DNA from: Clostridium manihotivorum
GTDB lineage: Bacteria; Bacillota; Clostridia; Clostridiales; Clostridiaceae
DNA length: 64,000 nt
Assembly (NCBI RefSeq): GCF_004015185.1
Contig: NZ_CP025746.1
Coordinates: forward strand, 5,597,776-5,661,775
Direction: 5' to 3'
Part shown: piece by piece, positions 8,870 to 16,870 of the stretch
Layout: every line of letters begins with the position of its first letter
Position numbering within the stretch: the first letter of the stretch is position 1
Translations under genes and position numbers: made by a program
The notes under the pieces: model-generated
The model's input: the letters and a program-made list of their open reading frames with translations, nothing else
Told to the model about the DNA's origin: nothing
Databases searched by the model: none

Positions 8870-8935
8870 GCGCATCTGCCTTTTCTGAACGTATGTGAAG
8901 AAATTCTGGCAGGCGACATATTTTATTTTTTTATT
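8830..8935 (+). repeat. Terminator-linked repeat, copy A (best preserved)
   Basis: An AAAATAGCTAAAG / CTTTAGCTATTTT hairpin, a T-run, GCGCA, then the conserved tail CTGCCTTTTC ... GAAATTCTGGCAGG and GACATATTTTATTTTTTT. The tail itself can fold, since CTGCC pairs with GGCAG. Related copies are at 2566, 15650 (minus), 30955, 48091 and 50590 (minus). Confidence 0.6.
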
Positions 8936-9011
8936 CTTTCTTCTATCTTTGCATTTAAGCCATCTATACATATTTATATACAGCTTTATATAAGTTTTAA
9001 TTTCTAAAGAA

Positions 9012-9050
9012 TAAAAAATAGCTAAAGCGAACTTCTTTAGCTATTTTTTT
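9012..9050 (-). terminator. Intrinsic terminator of the ROK kinase gene, proximal copy
   Basis: The same hairpin as at 8830, with the T-run on the minus strand reading away from the ROK gene, whose stop codon lies 10 bases away. The repeat tail is cut off at the gene end after GCGCATC. Confidence 0.85.
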
Positions 9051-9059
9051 GCGCATCGC

Positions 9060-9947
9060 TTAGCAATATAAAAAGTTGTATAATGCTCCAATTAAATTTG
9101 CATCGTTTTCAAAAGCACATTTTTCAACAATGATATCTAGTTTAGCATACTCACTCTTCATCTTACTTAGTCTTCCGTTTACTATATCATAGAAGTCTTG
9201 TCTACTACTTATAGCCCCTCCTATTAATATTTTTTCCGGGTCTATTATATACTGTAGATTGAATATACCTCTAACCAAATAGTTATACCATTTATCAATA
9301 GCTTGCTTTACCTCTTCATCTCCTTGTTCGGCCATTTCAAAGACCTTTTTCCCATTAAGCTCTTCAACTTCAATACCTTTAACCTTAGCAACTCTCTTTA
9401 CTAACGAAAAAGTAGATCCAGTATTACTCCAAGTATGTTCATCTATGCCATCACTATCATCCATTAGCATATATCCAAACTCTCCACCATGGAGATTCTT
9501 GCCTCTAAGGATTTTTTTATTAACAACAACACATCCTCCTATGCCAGTCCCTATAACTACACATATGAAGTTCTCACAATCCTTTGCAGCACCAAGCCAT
9601 CCCTCAGCAAGACCAGCACAGTTTGCATCATTTTCTATTGAAACTCTTACCTGAGTTCTATTAGAAAGTAAATCTTTTATATTAGGTCCATGTATGTATT
9701 GGATTGCGCTTGCACCATATATAATTCCACTTTTAGGTTCAGCTGCTCCTGGCAGACTACATGCTAGTCCAACAATTTCATGGTTTTCTTTAAAATTATC
9801 AACTATATTCCCAACAGTATCGATAAACTCTTCTATTCCAGTATCAGGAGTTTTTACACTTCCTTTTTCATAAAACTTCCCTTCACCATCCATTAGAGCA
9901 TACTTAATTGAAGATCCTCCTACATCAATAACTACATATTTTCCCAT
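9060..9947 (-). CDS. ROK family sugar kinase without the zinc motif
   Basis: A 295-residue ROK protein, probably a cytoplasmic ATP-dependent sugar kinase (glucose, N-acetylmannosamine or beta-glucoside type). The N-terminal phosphate loop VIDVGGSSIKYALMD and the sugar-binding blocks IENDANCAGLAEGWLGA and GTGIGGCVVVN with HGGEFGYM are clear. The usual ROK zinc site CxCGxxGCxE after GEFGYM is missing; SDGIDEHTWSNTGS stands in its place, as in the BglK-like branch. There is no N-terminal helix-turn-helix, so it is a kinase, not a repressor. Start supported by AAAAGGGGAG. It stands alone, followed by two identical terminators. Confidence 0.88.
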   Translation of the reverse strand: MGKYVVIDVGGSSIKYALMDGEGKFYEKGSVKTPDTGIEEFIDTVGNIVDNFKENHEIVGLACSLPGAAEPKSGIIYGASAIQYIHGPNIKDLLSNRTQVRVSIENDANCAGLAEGWLGAAKDCENFICVVIGTGIGGCVVVNKKILRGKNLHGGEFGYMLMDDSDGIDEHTWSNTGSTFSLVKRVAKVKGIEVEELNGKKVFEMAEQGDEEVKQAIDKWYNYLVRGIFNLQYIIDPEKILIGGAISSRQDFYDIVNGRLSKMKSEYAKLDIIVEKCAFENDANLIGALYNFLYC

Positions 9948-10057
9948 AATAACTCCCCTTTTGTAAACATTGTCATAATTATATTATGATACAAAAACAA
10001 AAAAAATCAAAGAACTTTTTTCTCTGACTTATCTCTCTTCTTATACTTGAAATATTA

Positions 10058-10162
10058 TTGAAATTAAGTGGTTATGAAGGAGATGCTCTATGAGCGAGCA
10101 AATTATATTAATTCTTTGCGCAAGCTCATCCAAGCATCGGATGACTAACTACTTAATTTCAA
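10058..10162 (+). repeat. MITE-like palindromic repeat, copy 1
   Basis: The core runs from TTGAAATTAAGTGGTTA to TAACTACTTAATTTCAA. Inside, GATGCTCTATGAGC pairs with GCTCATCCAAGCATC, so the whole element can fold into one long hairpin. The outer GGCTATG / AGAGCC ends seen in other copies are lost here. It lies immediately downstream of recQ. Confidence 0.8.
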
Positions 10163-10175
10163 TATATTCTTTTTC

Positions 10176-11957
10176 TCAATTTACTTTGCTTTTTATTAAA
10201 GTGTGGTTATGTACTACTCTAAGCACCCTATCTCCATACTTCTCAATCTTCTTCTCTCCAACACCTCGTATGTTCATTAATTCTTCCCTGCTCTTAGGTC
10301 TCAGATTTGCAATCTGTATAAGAGTTGAATCAGAAAATATTATGTAAGGTTTCACCTTTTCACTTTGAGACAGGTCTCTTCTAAGTATTCTTAGCTTCTT
10401 AAACAATTCTTGATCTAACACCGTATCGTCCACAGAATCTTTAAGCCTAGCCATAACCTTCTCTTTTCCTTTAAGTATATTGATAGACTTACTATTAAGC
10501 CTTATCATGGAATAAGTTCCTTCTTTTCTGTCTACATAACCTTCTTCTATAAGAGTCTGAATTACATCCTTTATGAATTTACTACTATACTCTTGCATAA
10601 TTCCATAAGTTGAAAGCTCATTCAATTTATTATCTATTATCTTAGGTCCAGAAAACCCTCTTAATATATCTACTATTACTGAAATTCCATACCTTTCCTT
10701 AGTTCTATACAAACAGGATAGTATCTTCTGAGCCTCAACAGTTATATCTCTTAACTCATCACTGTTTAAGCAGTTTGAACAGTTGTTACAATATTGTTTT
10801 ACTGTTCCTTCTCCAAAGTAATTTAGTATAAACTGTCTATAACAGTTCTGAGTCTCGCAGAAATCTACCATTGCCTGCAGCTTTCTTAGCTCTATCTCTC
10901 TTCTATTAAGTAAGGTTGACGTATTGATCATATACTCCATAGAGGGGATATCCTCTCTAGAATATAATAGATGACAATCGCATTTTTCACCGTCTCTGCC
11001 ACCTCTACCAATTTCTTGATAGTAGTTTTCTATATTCTTAGGCAATGAGAAATGAATTACATACCTTACATTTGACTTATCAATTCCCATACCAAAAGCA
11101 TTGGTGGCTATCATTATTTCCTTTCTATCAAAAAGAAAATCATCTTGAAAAGCTTCCTTTTCTTCATCTTTAAGTCCACTGTGATACTTAGCTACATTGT
11201 ATCCTCTTTCCTTAAGGTAACTATACAATCCATCTACGTCTTTTCTTCTAGAACAATATATTATTCCAGACTCTTCTTCCCGATCTCTTATTACATCTTT
11301 AACGAATTCAAGCTTATCTACTTCTTTATGAATATTTATAGATAAATTATCTCTATTAAAACTACTTATATGTAGATATGGGTTTATTAGGCCCAATAAC
11401 TTAACACTATCATTTCTTACCTCTTCGGTGGCAGTAGCTGTAAAGGCTGTTATTACCGGTCTCTTTGCTAATGAATTTACGAAGGGAAGTATGAATCTAT
11501 AGCTTTTCCTAAAATCATGTCCCCATTGAGATACACAATGAGCTTCATCTACAGCTATCTGTGATATATTTAAACTCCTAATTAGCTTAACAAAGTACTC
11601 CATTTCTAATCTCTCTGGCGATATATATATTAGCTTATATTTTCCTATAAGCGAATCTTCTATAATTTCTATTATTTTATTCTTATCTATAGTGCTATTA
11701 ATGAAAGCAGCATTTATTCCCACATCTTTTATACTATCAACTTGATCCTTCATAAGAGAAATTAGTGGAGAAATTACCAAAGTCACGCCCCCCATAAGAA
11801 TGGCTGGTATTTGATAGCAGATAGACTTCCCACCTCCAGTAGGCATAACCGCAAATACATCTTTTCCACTTAATATAGTTTCAATTATTTCTCTTTGGCC
11901 TTTTCTAAAGCTAGAAAAGCCAAATACTTTTTTTAATACCCTCAATGTATTATCCAT
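10176..11957 (-). CDS. recQ: ATP-dependent DNA helicase RecQ
   Basis: A 593-residue 3'-5' helicase of recombination and fork repair. Helicase domains 1 and 2 carry Walker A MPTGGGKSICYQIP (about residue 40), the DEAH box VDEAHCVSQWGHDFR, and the arginine-finger motif QEIGRGGRDG. The RecQ C-terminal zinc ligands appear as CETQNCYRQ and YCNNCSNC. A winged-helix segment follows, and the final 70 residues form an HRDC domain (LANLRP-like IANLRPKSREELMNIRGVG). Complete and of normal length. Start supported by GGGAG. It stands alone; a MITE copy sits just past its stop. Confidence 0.95.
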   Translation of the reverse strand: MDNTLRVLKKVFGFSSFRKGQREIIETILSGKDVFAVMPTGGGKSICYQIPAILMGGVTLVISPLISLMKDQVDSIKDVGINAAFINSTIDKNKIIEIIEDSLIGKYKLIYISPERLEMEYFVKLIRSLNISQIAVDEAHCVSQWGHDFRKSYRFILPFVNSLAKRPVITAFTATATEEVRNDSVKLLGLINPYLHISSFNRDNLSINIHKEVDKLEFVKDVIRDREEESGIIYCSRRKDVDGLYSYLKERGYNVAKYHSGLKDEEKEAFQDDFLFDRKEIMIATNAFGMGIDKSNVRYVIHFSLPKNIENYYQEIGRGGRDGEKCDCHLLYSREDIPSMEYMINTSTLLNRREIELRKLQAMVDFCETQNCYRQFILNYFGEGTVKQYCNNCSNCLNSDELRDITVEAQKILSCLYRTKERYGISVIVDILRGFSGPKIIDNKLNELSTYGIMQEYSSKFIKDVIQTLIEEGYVDRKEGTYSMIRLNSKSINILKGKEKVMARLKDSVDDTVLDQELFKKLRILRRDLSQSEKVKPYIIFSDSTLIQIANLRPKSREELMNIRGVGEKKIEKYGDRVLRVVHNHTLIKSKVN

Positions 11958-12252
11958 CTTTGACTCCCACTAATCTGACTTTTTAATACATACCCTTTCA
12001 AGCAAAGACTTCTAAATTATATATTGAAGCTATACTTGCATATATATCACTTCATAATAAAACTTATAATTTCGGATTGAATCAGTATATCTTTATAAAT
12101 AATCTTATTCTAGCATAAGATACTCATCTGATTAAACTAGTATTAATCAGTAAACTATATCTTAATTATAGCTTTTAATCATGGTTATTTCTATAGCTAT
12201 TCTAAACCCATAATTTTGCTAGGATTATATATTGAAAAATTTCACCCTAAAT
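11958..12252. other. Gene-free stretch upstream of recQ
   Basis: About 300 bp of AT-rich sequence between the thiE terminator and recQ, without an open frame that has a ribosome site and without a convincing hairpin. The recQ promoter must be here. Confidence 0.4.
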
Positions 12253-12296
12253 AATAAAAAATGAACCAGCTTACTTATGGTAAACTGATTCATTTC
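12253..12296 (-). terminator. Intrinsic terminator of the thi operon
   Basis: AAATGAATCAGTTTAC and GTAAGCTGGTTCATTT form a 16-bp stem with two G-U pairs on the minus strand, followed by TTTATTATT. It lies 50 bp past the thiE stop. Confidence 0.75.
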
Positions 12297-12346
12297 AATA
12301 CTATATAATAAAATTACCATTATTAAAAATTATTGACGGAAAGCAT

Positions 12347-12964
12347 TTATCCTATACTAGCTTTGAAGCTCTTAACTGTAGCTTCTACATCTTCTGCATC
12401 CAATATGGTAGATACAGTACATATGCCGTCTACCACTTCAATAATCTCCCTACTAAGATTGTCTAGAGTTATACCTCCAATTCCATATATAGGTATATCC
12501 ACAATGTCCCTTATTTCTTCAAGCTGCTTTAAGCTTATTCCAACAGCATTCTTCTTAGTCTTTGAAGGAAACAAGGCCCCTACTCCCAAATAGTTAGCTC
12601 CTTCTCTTTGAGCTACTATAGCTTGCTCTTTGTTCTTAGTTGTAGCACCTATTATAAAGTTATTCCCACATATACTTCTTGCTGTCTTTACCATCATATC
12701 TTCTTGACCTAAATGAACTCCATGAGCTTCTACTGCCAGTGCAACATCTATTCTGTCATTTACTATGAAGGTGCAAGCATATACTTCACATAAAGCCTTA
12801 AGAACTTTTGCCTCTTCTACAAGTTGCCTAGTAGATTTATCCTTAGCTCTATATTGCACAATATCAACACCTGCTTTTAAAGCCTGTTCGGTTTTTATCA
12901 GCATAGCATCAAAGGGCATTAAATAATCAGTTATTAGATATAACTTCTTAGAATATCCATCCAT
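12347..12964 (-). CDS. thiE: Thiamine phosphate synthase
   Basis: A 205-residue TIM-barrel enzyme that joins hydroxymethylpyrimidine pyrophosphate and thiazole phosphate into thiamine phosphate. Family signatures: VDIVQYRAKDKSTRQL (pyrophosphate and pyrimidine site), FIVNDRIDVALAV, HGVHLGQEDM, and the phosphate-binding GVGALFPSKTK and PIYGIGGI. Normal length. The start is supported by TAGAGGTGAGATTT. It is the last gene of the TPP-riboswitch operon thiW-thiD-cytX-thiE, 29 bp after cytX. No thiazole kinase (thiM) or de novo gene (thiC, thiG) is in this window. Confidence 0.94.
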   Translation of the reverse strand: MDGYSKKLYLITDYLMPFDAMLIKTEQALKAGVDIVQYRAKDKSTRQLVEEAKVLKALCEVYACTFIVNDRIDVALAVEAHGVHLGQEDMMVKTARSICGNNFIIGATTKNKEQAIVAQREGANYLGVGALFPSKTKKNAVGISLKQLEEIRDIVDIPIYGIGGITLDNLSREIIEVVDGICTVSTILDAEDVEATVKSFKASIG

Positions 12965-12993
12965 ATAAATCTCACCTCTAATTCATATTTGGA

Positions 12994-14220
12994 TTAAATA
13001 CTTTCTGTTTCATACTGTCCATAGTTTGTCTTTGTTTCACTAAGGACTTTTCTAGCAATACCATATATAAGCGACGTTACTATCATAACAGGTGTAGTAA
13101 CTCCAATGATGATATCCATATTCTTTATACCATAATATAAAGCTACTCCTAATGCCCAAACTATTAGTGCTAATATATCAACTTTAAATTTTTTATTTTT
13201 ATCCACAAAACTTTTTTTAAATACAAAATAATCAACAAAAATTATAGCAAACAGTGGAGCAAATACAGACCCTATAAAATATAAAAAGTCCTCATACTGT
13301 TCCATAGGGAAAACAAAAGCCAATACTGTAGCTAGAACTGTAATTATAAGAGCAGCGTGTTTTTCCTTGACTTTGCCGGTTATATTAATAAAGGAAACCC
13401 CAGCTGAATAAGCATCCATAAAGGTTGTTGTAACTGTGGATAATAATATTATTCCTAGAGCAACAATTCCTAAATTCATAACTGTGAATAACTTAGTTGG
13501 ATCACTATCCCCAGTTACTAAACTGGCTGCTAGCCCAGCAATAAACATCCAGGAGCTTCCTACAAAATATCCTAAGAAGGTACCTAAGGTTGATCCTTTA
13601 ATACTCTTTCCAAATCTAGTGTAGTCACCTACTAACGGAAGCCAAGAAAGCGGCATAACTACATTAAGCTCTATTATGGAACCCATACTTATTGGATCTT
13701 GACTAGCTGCTAAAGCAGTATTTGATGTAAATATATTAATCGTCATGATTATAGTCATTACAAAAAGTAATAAAACTGCAACAGTATTTACATAGTTTAG
13801 ACCATCCATTCCTAAAGCAATCCATATAAATACAAATAACCCTATTAACAGTATCCAAACTGTACCACTACTTATAGATATAAGTCCTTTACTGGCCTCT
13901 TCAAAAGCTCTTGCCCCCATTATTATCATAACAGTAGTCCAACCTATAAGTTGAACAACGTTTAATAATGATAAAAGCTTAGTACCGTAAACTCCAAAAG
14001 AATTAGTGGTAGATTCCATTGCCGCTAGTTTAGATTTTGCTCCTATATAAGCTCCTATAGCAAGAATTGCTGCCCCTATCAAATGTCCTATTAATATTCC
14101 TGCTATACCCTTTTTTAACCCAGCTGAACTTAAAAGTCCACCAGTCATCATTTCTGACAAAGATACTGCCGCACCAAACCATAATGCAGTCATATTAAAA
14201 AAGCCTATTTTCTTACTCAT
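12994..14220 (-). CDS. cytX: CytX-type hydroxymethylpyrimidine permease (NCS1 family)
   Basis: A 408-residue membrane transporter with about twelve helices, of the nucleobase:cation symporter-1 family. The CytX branch is regularly found under TPP riboswitches and is thought to import hydroxymethylpyrimidine (HMP). The N-terminus FFNMTALWFGAAVSLSEMM with SSAGLKKGIAGILIGHLIG resembles the family's first two helices, and SWLPLVGDYTRFG is the typical mid-protein motif. Its start overlaps the thiD end by 8 bp. Assignment to HMP rather than cytosine rests on the operon (thiD and thiE on either side). Confidence 0.88.
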   Translation of the reverse strand: MSKKIGFFNMTALWFGAAVSLSEMMTGGLLSSAGLKKGIAGILIGHLIGAAILAIGAYIGAKSKLAAMESTTNSFGVYGTKLLSLLNVVQLIGWTTVMIIMGARAFEEASKGLISISSGTVWILLIGLFVFIWIALGMDGLNYVNTVAVLLLFVMTIIMTINIFTSNTALAASQDPISMGSIIELNVVMPLSWLPLVGDYTRFGKSIKGSTLGTFLGYFVGSSWMFIAGLAASLVTGDSDPTKLFTVMNLGIVALGIILLSTVTTTFMDAYSAGVSFINITGKVKEKHAALIITVLATVLAFVFPMEQYEDFLYFIGSVFAPLFAIIFVDYFVFKKSFVDKNKKFKVDILALIVWALGVALYYGIKNMDIIIGVTTPVMIVTSLIYGIARKVLSETKTNYGQYETESI

Positions 14221-15025
14221 TATTCAAACCTGCCTTTCTATATAACTCATAAAAATGATTAGTTGGTCCTACACCTTTTCCTAACTCTATACTGTGTTCT
14301 ATAGCTATGGTTATATACTTTTTAGCTTCATCCACCGCATCAATTATACTCATTTCCTTGGCAATATTAGCTGCTATTGCTGATGATAAAGTACATCCAG
14401 TTCCATGGGTGTTTTTAGTATTTATTCGCTCTTCTTTAAAGCTTATAAGTCTTTCTCCGTCAAATAGTGAATCTATTGCATCACCCTTTAGGTGTCCACC
14501 TTTTACTAAAACATACTTCGGTCCCAACTCTTTTAGGTCTTTTGCAGCTTTATACATATCTTCAAAATCATTTATCTTATAACCTAATATTTCTTCTGCT
14601 TCTGGAATATTAGGAGTTATGATAGTTGCCAAAGGAAATAGTTCCTTTATAAGAGTTTCCTTTGCATCTTCTGAAAGTAGCTTAAAACCACTCTTTGAAA
14701 CCATTACTGGATCTAATACTACTGGAGGAAGTTTGTCTATCTTCTTTAAAGTATCAGCTATTGCTTTAATTGACTCTATCTTAGATACCATTCCTATCTT
14801 CACTGCGTCAACTTCAATATCATCAAATATAGCTTCGATCTGCTTTGAGATAATTTCTGGATTAACATCCTGTATTCCAAAAACACCTTGAGTATTTTGA
14901 ACCGTTATTGCAGTTATGACACTCATGCCATATACACCATTGGCAGAAAAGGATTTTAGATCAGCTTGAATTCCAGCTCCTCCACAGGTATCTGAGCCAG
15001 CTATTGTAAGTGCTTTTTTAATCAT
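14213..15025 (-). CDS. thiD: Hydroxymethylpyrimidine/phosphomethylpyrimidine kinase
   Basis: A 270-residue ribokinase-fold enzyme that phosphorylates HMP twice to HMP pyrophosphate for thiamine synthesis. The start ALTIAGSDTCGGAGIQADLK is the classical ThiD substrate site; VLDPVMVSKSG and NTHGTGCTLSSAIA (anion hole and catalytic Asp region) are intact. One oddity is Cys in place of the more common Ser/Pro in AGSDTCGG. It begins one base after the thiW stop (TAAATG) and overlaps cytX, so the genes are tightly coupled. Confidence 0.95.
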   Translation of the reverse strand: MIKKALTIAGSDTCGGAGIQADLKSFSANGVYGMSVITAITVQNTQGVFGIQDVNPEIISKQIEAIFDDIEVDAVKIGMVSKIESIKAIADTLKKIDKLPPVVLDPVMVSKSGFKLLSEDAKETLIKELFPLATIITPNIPEAEEILGYKINDFEDMYKAAKDLKELGPKYVLVKGGHLKGDAIDSLFDGERLISFKEERINTKNTHGTGCTLSSAIAANIAKEMSIIDAVDEAKKYITIAIEHSIELGKGVGPTNHFYELYRKAGLNNE

Positions 15026-15553
15026 TTATTGCGCCTCCCTCTTTAAAGTTTTTCTTATAATAGGTACTGATAGTAACACCACCGCAAGTATTGATCCCCC
15101 TGCACAGCTTAAGGAAAAGGGAAATACATATGCAAAAGCCGCTACCTTTTTACCTAATATAAGAGTAGCCATTGGATAAGCTATTAAAGCACCTAATATG
15201 CCTGTACCTATAAACTCTCCAACTGCAGTGAAATAAATATTTTTAAACTTCTTATACACAATTCCTGCTAAAAATGCGCCTACCATACTTCCTGGAAATG
15301 CAAGTATTGACCCAGTTCCCAATATATTTCTAAGAAGCGATATACAGAAGGCATTAGCAACACCATAAAATGGCCCTAAAACTATTGCTGCAACTACATT
15401 TAAGAAATGTTGAACAGGGAACATCTTTCCACCTAAAAACGGTATATAGAATACTGATCCTGTTACAGTACCAAAAGCTATAAACAACCCACTTAAGGTC
15501 AACTTATAAACCATATTACTACTACCTTGTATTGCTGTATTATTTTGTTTCAT
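15026..15553 (-). CDS. thiW: ThiW, ECF-transporter substrate-binding (S) component
   Basis: A 175-residue membrane protein with five or six helices (from about residue 15) resembling the ECF S component ThiW, thought to import the thiazole precursor. Signature: SVFYIPFLGGKMFPVQHFLN, and GPFYGVANAF...LRNILGTGS with a small-residue pattern typical for docking on the shared ECF module, whose EcfA/T genes are elsewhere. First gene of the operon, behind a TPP riboswitch with a terminator and an additional hairpin that covers its own ribosome site (15559-15595). Confidence 0.9.
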   Translation of the reverse strand: MKQNNTAIQGSSNMVYKLTLSGLFIAFGTVTGSVFYIPFLGGKMFPVQHFLNVVAAIVLGPFYGVANAFCISLLRNILGTGSILAFPGSMVGAFLAGIVYKKFKNIYFTAVGEFIGTGILGALIAYPMATLILGKKVAAFAYVFPFSLSCAGGSILAVVLLSVPIIRKTLKREAQ

Positions 15554-15558
15554 ATGAA

Positions 15559-15595
15559 AAAGCCCTCCTTCTTTCTTTTATCTGTGAAGGGGGCT
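15559..15595 (-). promoter_or_regulatory. Hairpin sequestering the thiW ribosome site
   Basis: On the minus strand AAGCCCCCTTC pairs with GAAGGAGGGCTT (11 bp, one bulged A). The right arm contains the GGAGG of thiW, so translation start is masked when the hairpin forms. It lies about 100 bases downstream of the riboswitch terminator. Confidence 0.6.
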
Positions 15596-15649
15596 TATAA
15601 CCTACTAATTAGCTTCTATACTAAACTCTTTAAATTTATAGGCTGCTTT

Positions 15650-15722
15650 ACTTTAAACTGCCGAAATATAAATCAAAAGTTTATCTAGCCGCACAAAAAA
15701 GTGCAGCATAGAAGCTGCACTA
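15650..15722 (-). repeat. Terminator-linked repeat, copy F
   Basis: After the T-run of the riboswitch terminator the minus strand reads GTGCGGC, then CTTTTGATTTATATTTCGGCAG. That resembles the tail of copy D (CTTTTCGAATTTATATT, TTCGGCAGG). The copy is on the same strand as the operon. Confidence 0.45.
15694..15722 (-). terminator. Terminator of the TPP riboswitch
   Basis: AGTGCAGC pairs with GCTGCACT around TTCTAT and is followed by TTTTTT on the minus strand. It sits 16 bases after the aptamer, as expected for a switch that ends transcription when thiamine pyrophosphate is bound. Confidence 0.85.
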
Positions 15723-15737
15723 ATTAACAAAATTATT

Positions 15738-15832
15738 GTTGCTTCCCTACGCTGGTTCTAACCAGTTCAGGTGTTAAGAGTCAGAGAATAACGTTCTCTA
15801 TCTCAGCTGGCATAACCAGCCCCCCTAGCACA
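15738..15832 (-). promoter_or_regulatory. TPP riboswitch (THI element)
   Basis: Read on the minus strand the aptamer has the conserved GGGG...CTGAGA (as GCTGAGATAGAG), then CACCTGAACTGGTTAGAACC and the closing CCAGCGTAGGGAAGC. These are the fixed bases of the pyrimidine- and pyrophosphate-binding arms. A long optional stem (AGAGAACGTTATTCTCT) lies between. It controls thiW-thiD-cytX-thiE by transcription termination. Confidence 0.95.
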
Positions 15833-15918
15833 GATTACTATTTACTTTTACTTAATATATATTATTATATCATATAATTCTTCTTCTGTCACTATATTCA
15901 TATACCTGAGCCTAATGC

Positions 15919-16794
15919 TTATTGATCTCCAAAAATTTGCTTTTTAAGTTTTAGCCCTGTTTTTGTAATAGCAAGGCCACCTTGAGCTGTTTCTCTCAAT
16001 TCACTAGGTAGGCTCTTCCCCACTCTATACATAGCATCAACGGTATCATCGAAAGGAATCTTTGAGCTTACACCAGCCATAACTAGATCCGCAGTGGTCA
16101 AAGCACTTACAGCACCAGCAAAGTTTCTCTTTGCACAAGGAACTTCTACTAGCCCAGCTATAGGATCACATACTAACCCTAGTATATTTTTTATAACTAT
16201 TGCGGCAGCATTTAAGCTCATTTCAGGTGTTCCACCCATAAGTTCTACTATGGCAGCTGCACTCATTGCAGCTGCAGAGCCACATTCTGCCTGACAACCA
16301 CCCTCAGCTCCTGCAACCGTTGCATTCTGAGCTATTATACTACCAACCGCTGAAGCTGCAAACAAGCCTTCTATTAATTTATCTTCACTCAAATTTAGTT
16401 TTTCCCCAGCCGTGAGTAAAACTGCAGGAAGTATACCGCAAGAACCTGCAGTAGGACAAGCCACAATCCTTCCCATTGATGCATTGACTTCAGCACAGGA
16501 TATTGCTTTTGCCATAGCAGATACCATTACATCTCCAGTTAGGCTCTTACCTTGCATCAAATATTTCTGAAGCTTATATCCATCTCCACCGATAAGACCA
16601 CTAACAGAGTAAACCTCTTTTTCACGGCCTTCAGTAGTTGCTTCTATCATAACCTTTAGAGCTTTTCTCATTTCATTCATTACAACATCTCTAGATGCTT
16701 CACTTTGCTCCATTTCAGCCTGAATTGCAAATTCACTAAGAGTCCAGTTGTTTTCCTTACATATGCTGAGAAGCTCTTCTCCATTCCTAACCAT
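15919..16794 (-). CDS. sdaAA: L-serine dehydratase, iron-sulfur-dependent, alpha subunit
   Basis: A 291-residue subunit of the oxygen-sensitive [4Fe-4S] enzyme that converts L-serine to pyruvate and ammonia. Cysteine motifs for the cluster are visible: CPTAGSCGILPAVLL, GGCQAECGSAAAMSAAA and CDPIAGLVEVPCAKRN. The length matches the separate alpha subunit of Firmicutes. The ATG at 16794 has AAAAGGAGAATAA upstream. The beta subunit gene lies upstream on the same strand, but a MITE copy of 132 bp stands between the two, so the operon gap is 214 bp instead of the usual few bases. Confidence 0.95.
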   Translation of the reverse strand: MVRNGEELLSICKENNWTLSEFAIQAEMEQSEASRDVVMNEMRKALKVMIEATTEGREKEVYSVSGLIGGDGYKLQKYLMQGKSLTGDVMVSAMAKAISCAEVNASMGRIVACPTAGSCGILPAVLLTAGEKLNLSEDKLIEGLFAASAVGSIIAQNATVAGAEGGCQAECGSAAAMSAAAIVELMGGTPEMSLNAAAIVIKNILGLVCDPIAGLVEVPCAKRNFAGAVSALTTADLVMAGVSSKIPFDDTVDAMYRVGKSLPSELRETAQGGLAITKTGLKLKKQIFGDQ

Positions 16795-16870
16795 CTTAAG
16801 TTATTCTCCTTTTCAATATCTATAGATATTTTAATTAATCTTATCTTTAATTTTGGATATGTTTAATTTT

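Noticed and set aside
10090..10347. An 85-codon plus frame starting in MITE copy 1
   Set aside because: Only its first 20 codons lie in the repeat; the rest is antisense to recQ. Only the short frame within the repeat is considered, as a finding.
15738..15832. Possibility that the aptamer is another class than TPP
   Set aside because: CTGAGA, ACCTGAACTGG and CCAGCGTAGGGAA are diagnostic of TPP, and the genes behind it are thi genes.
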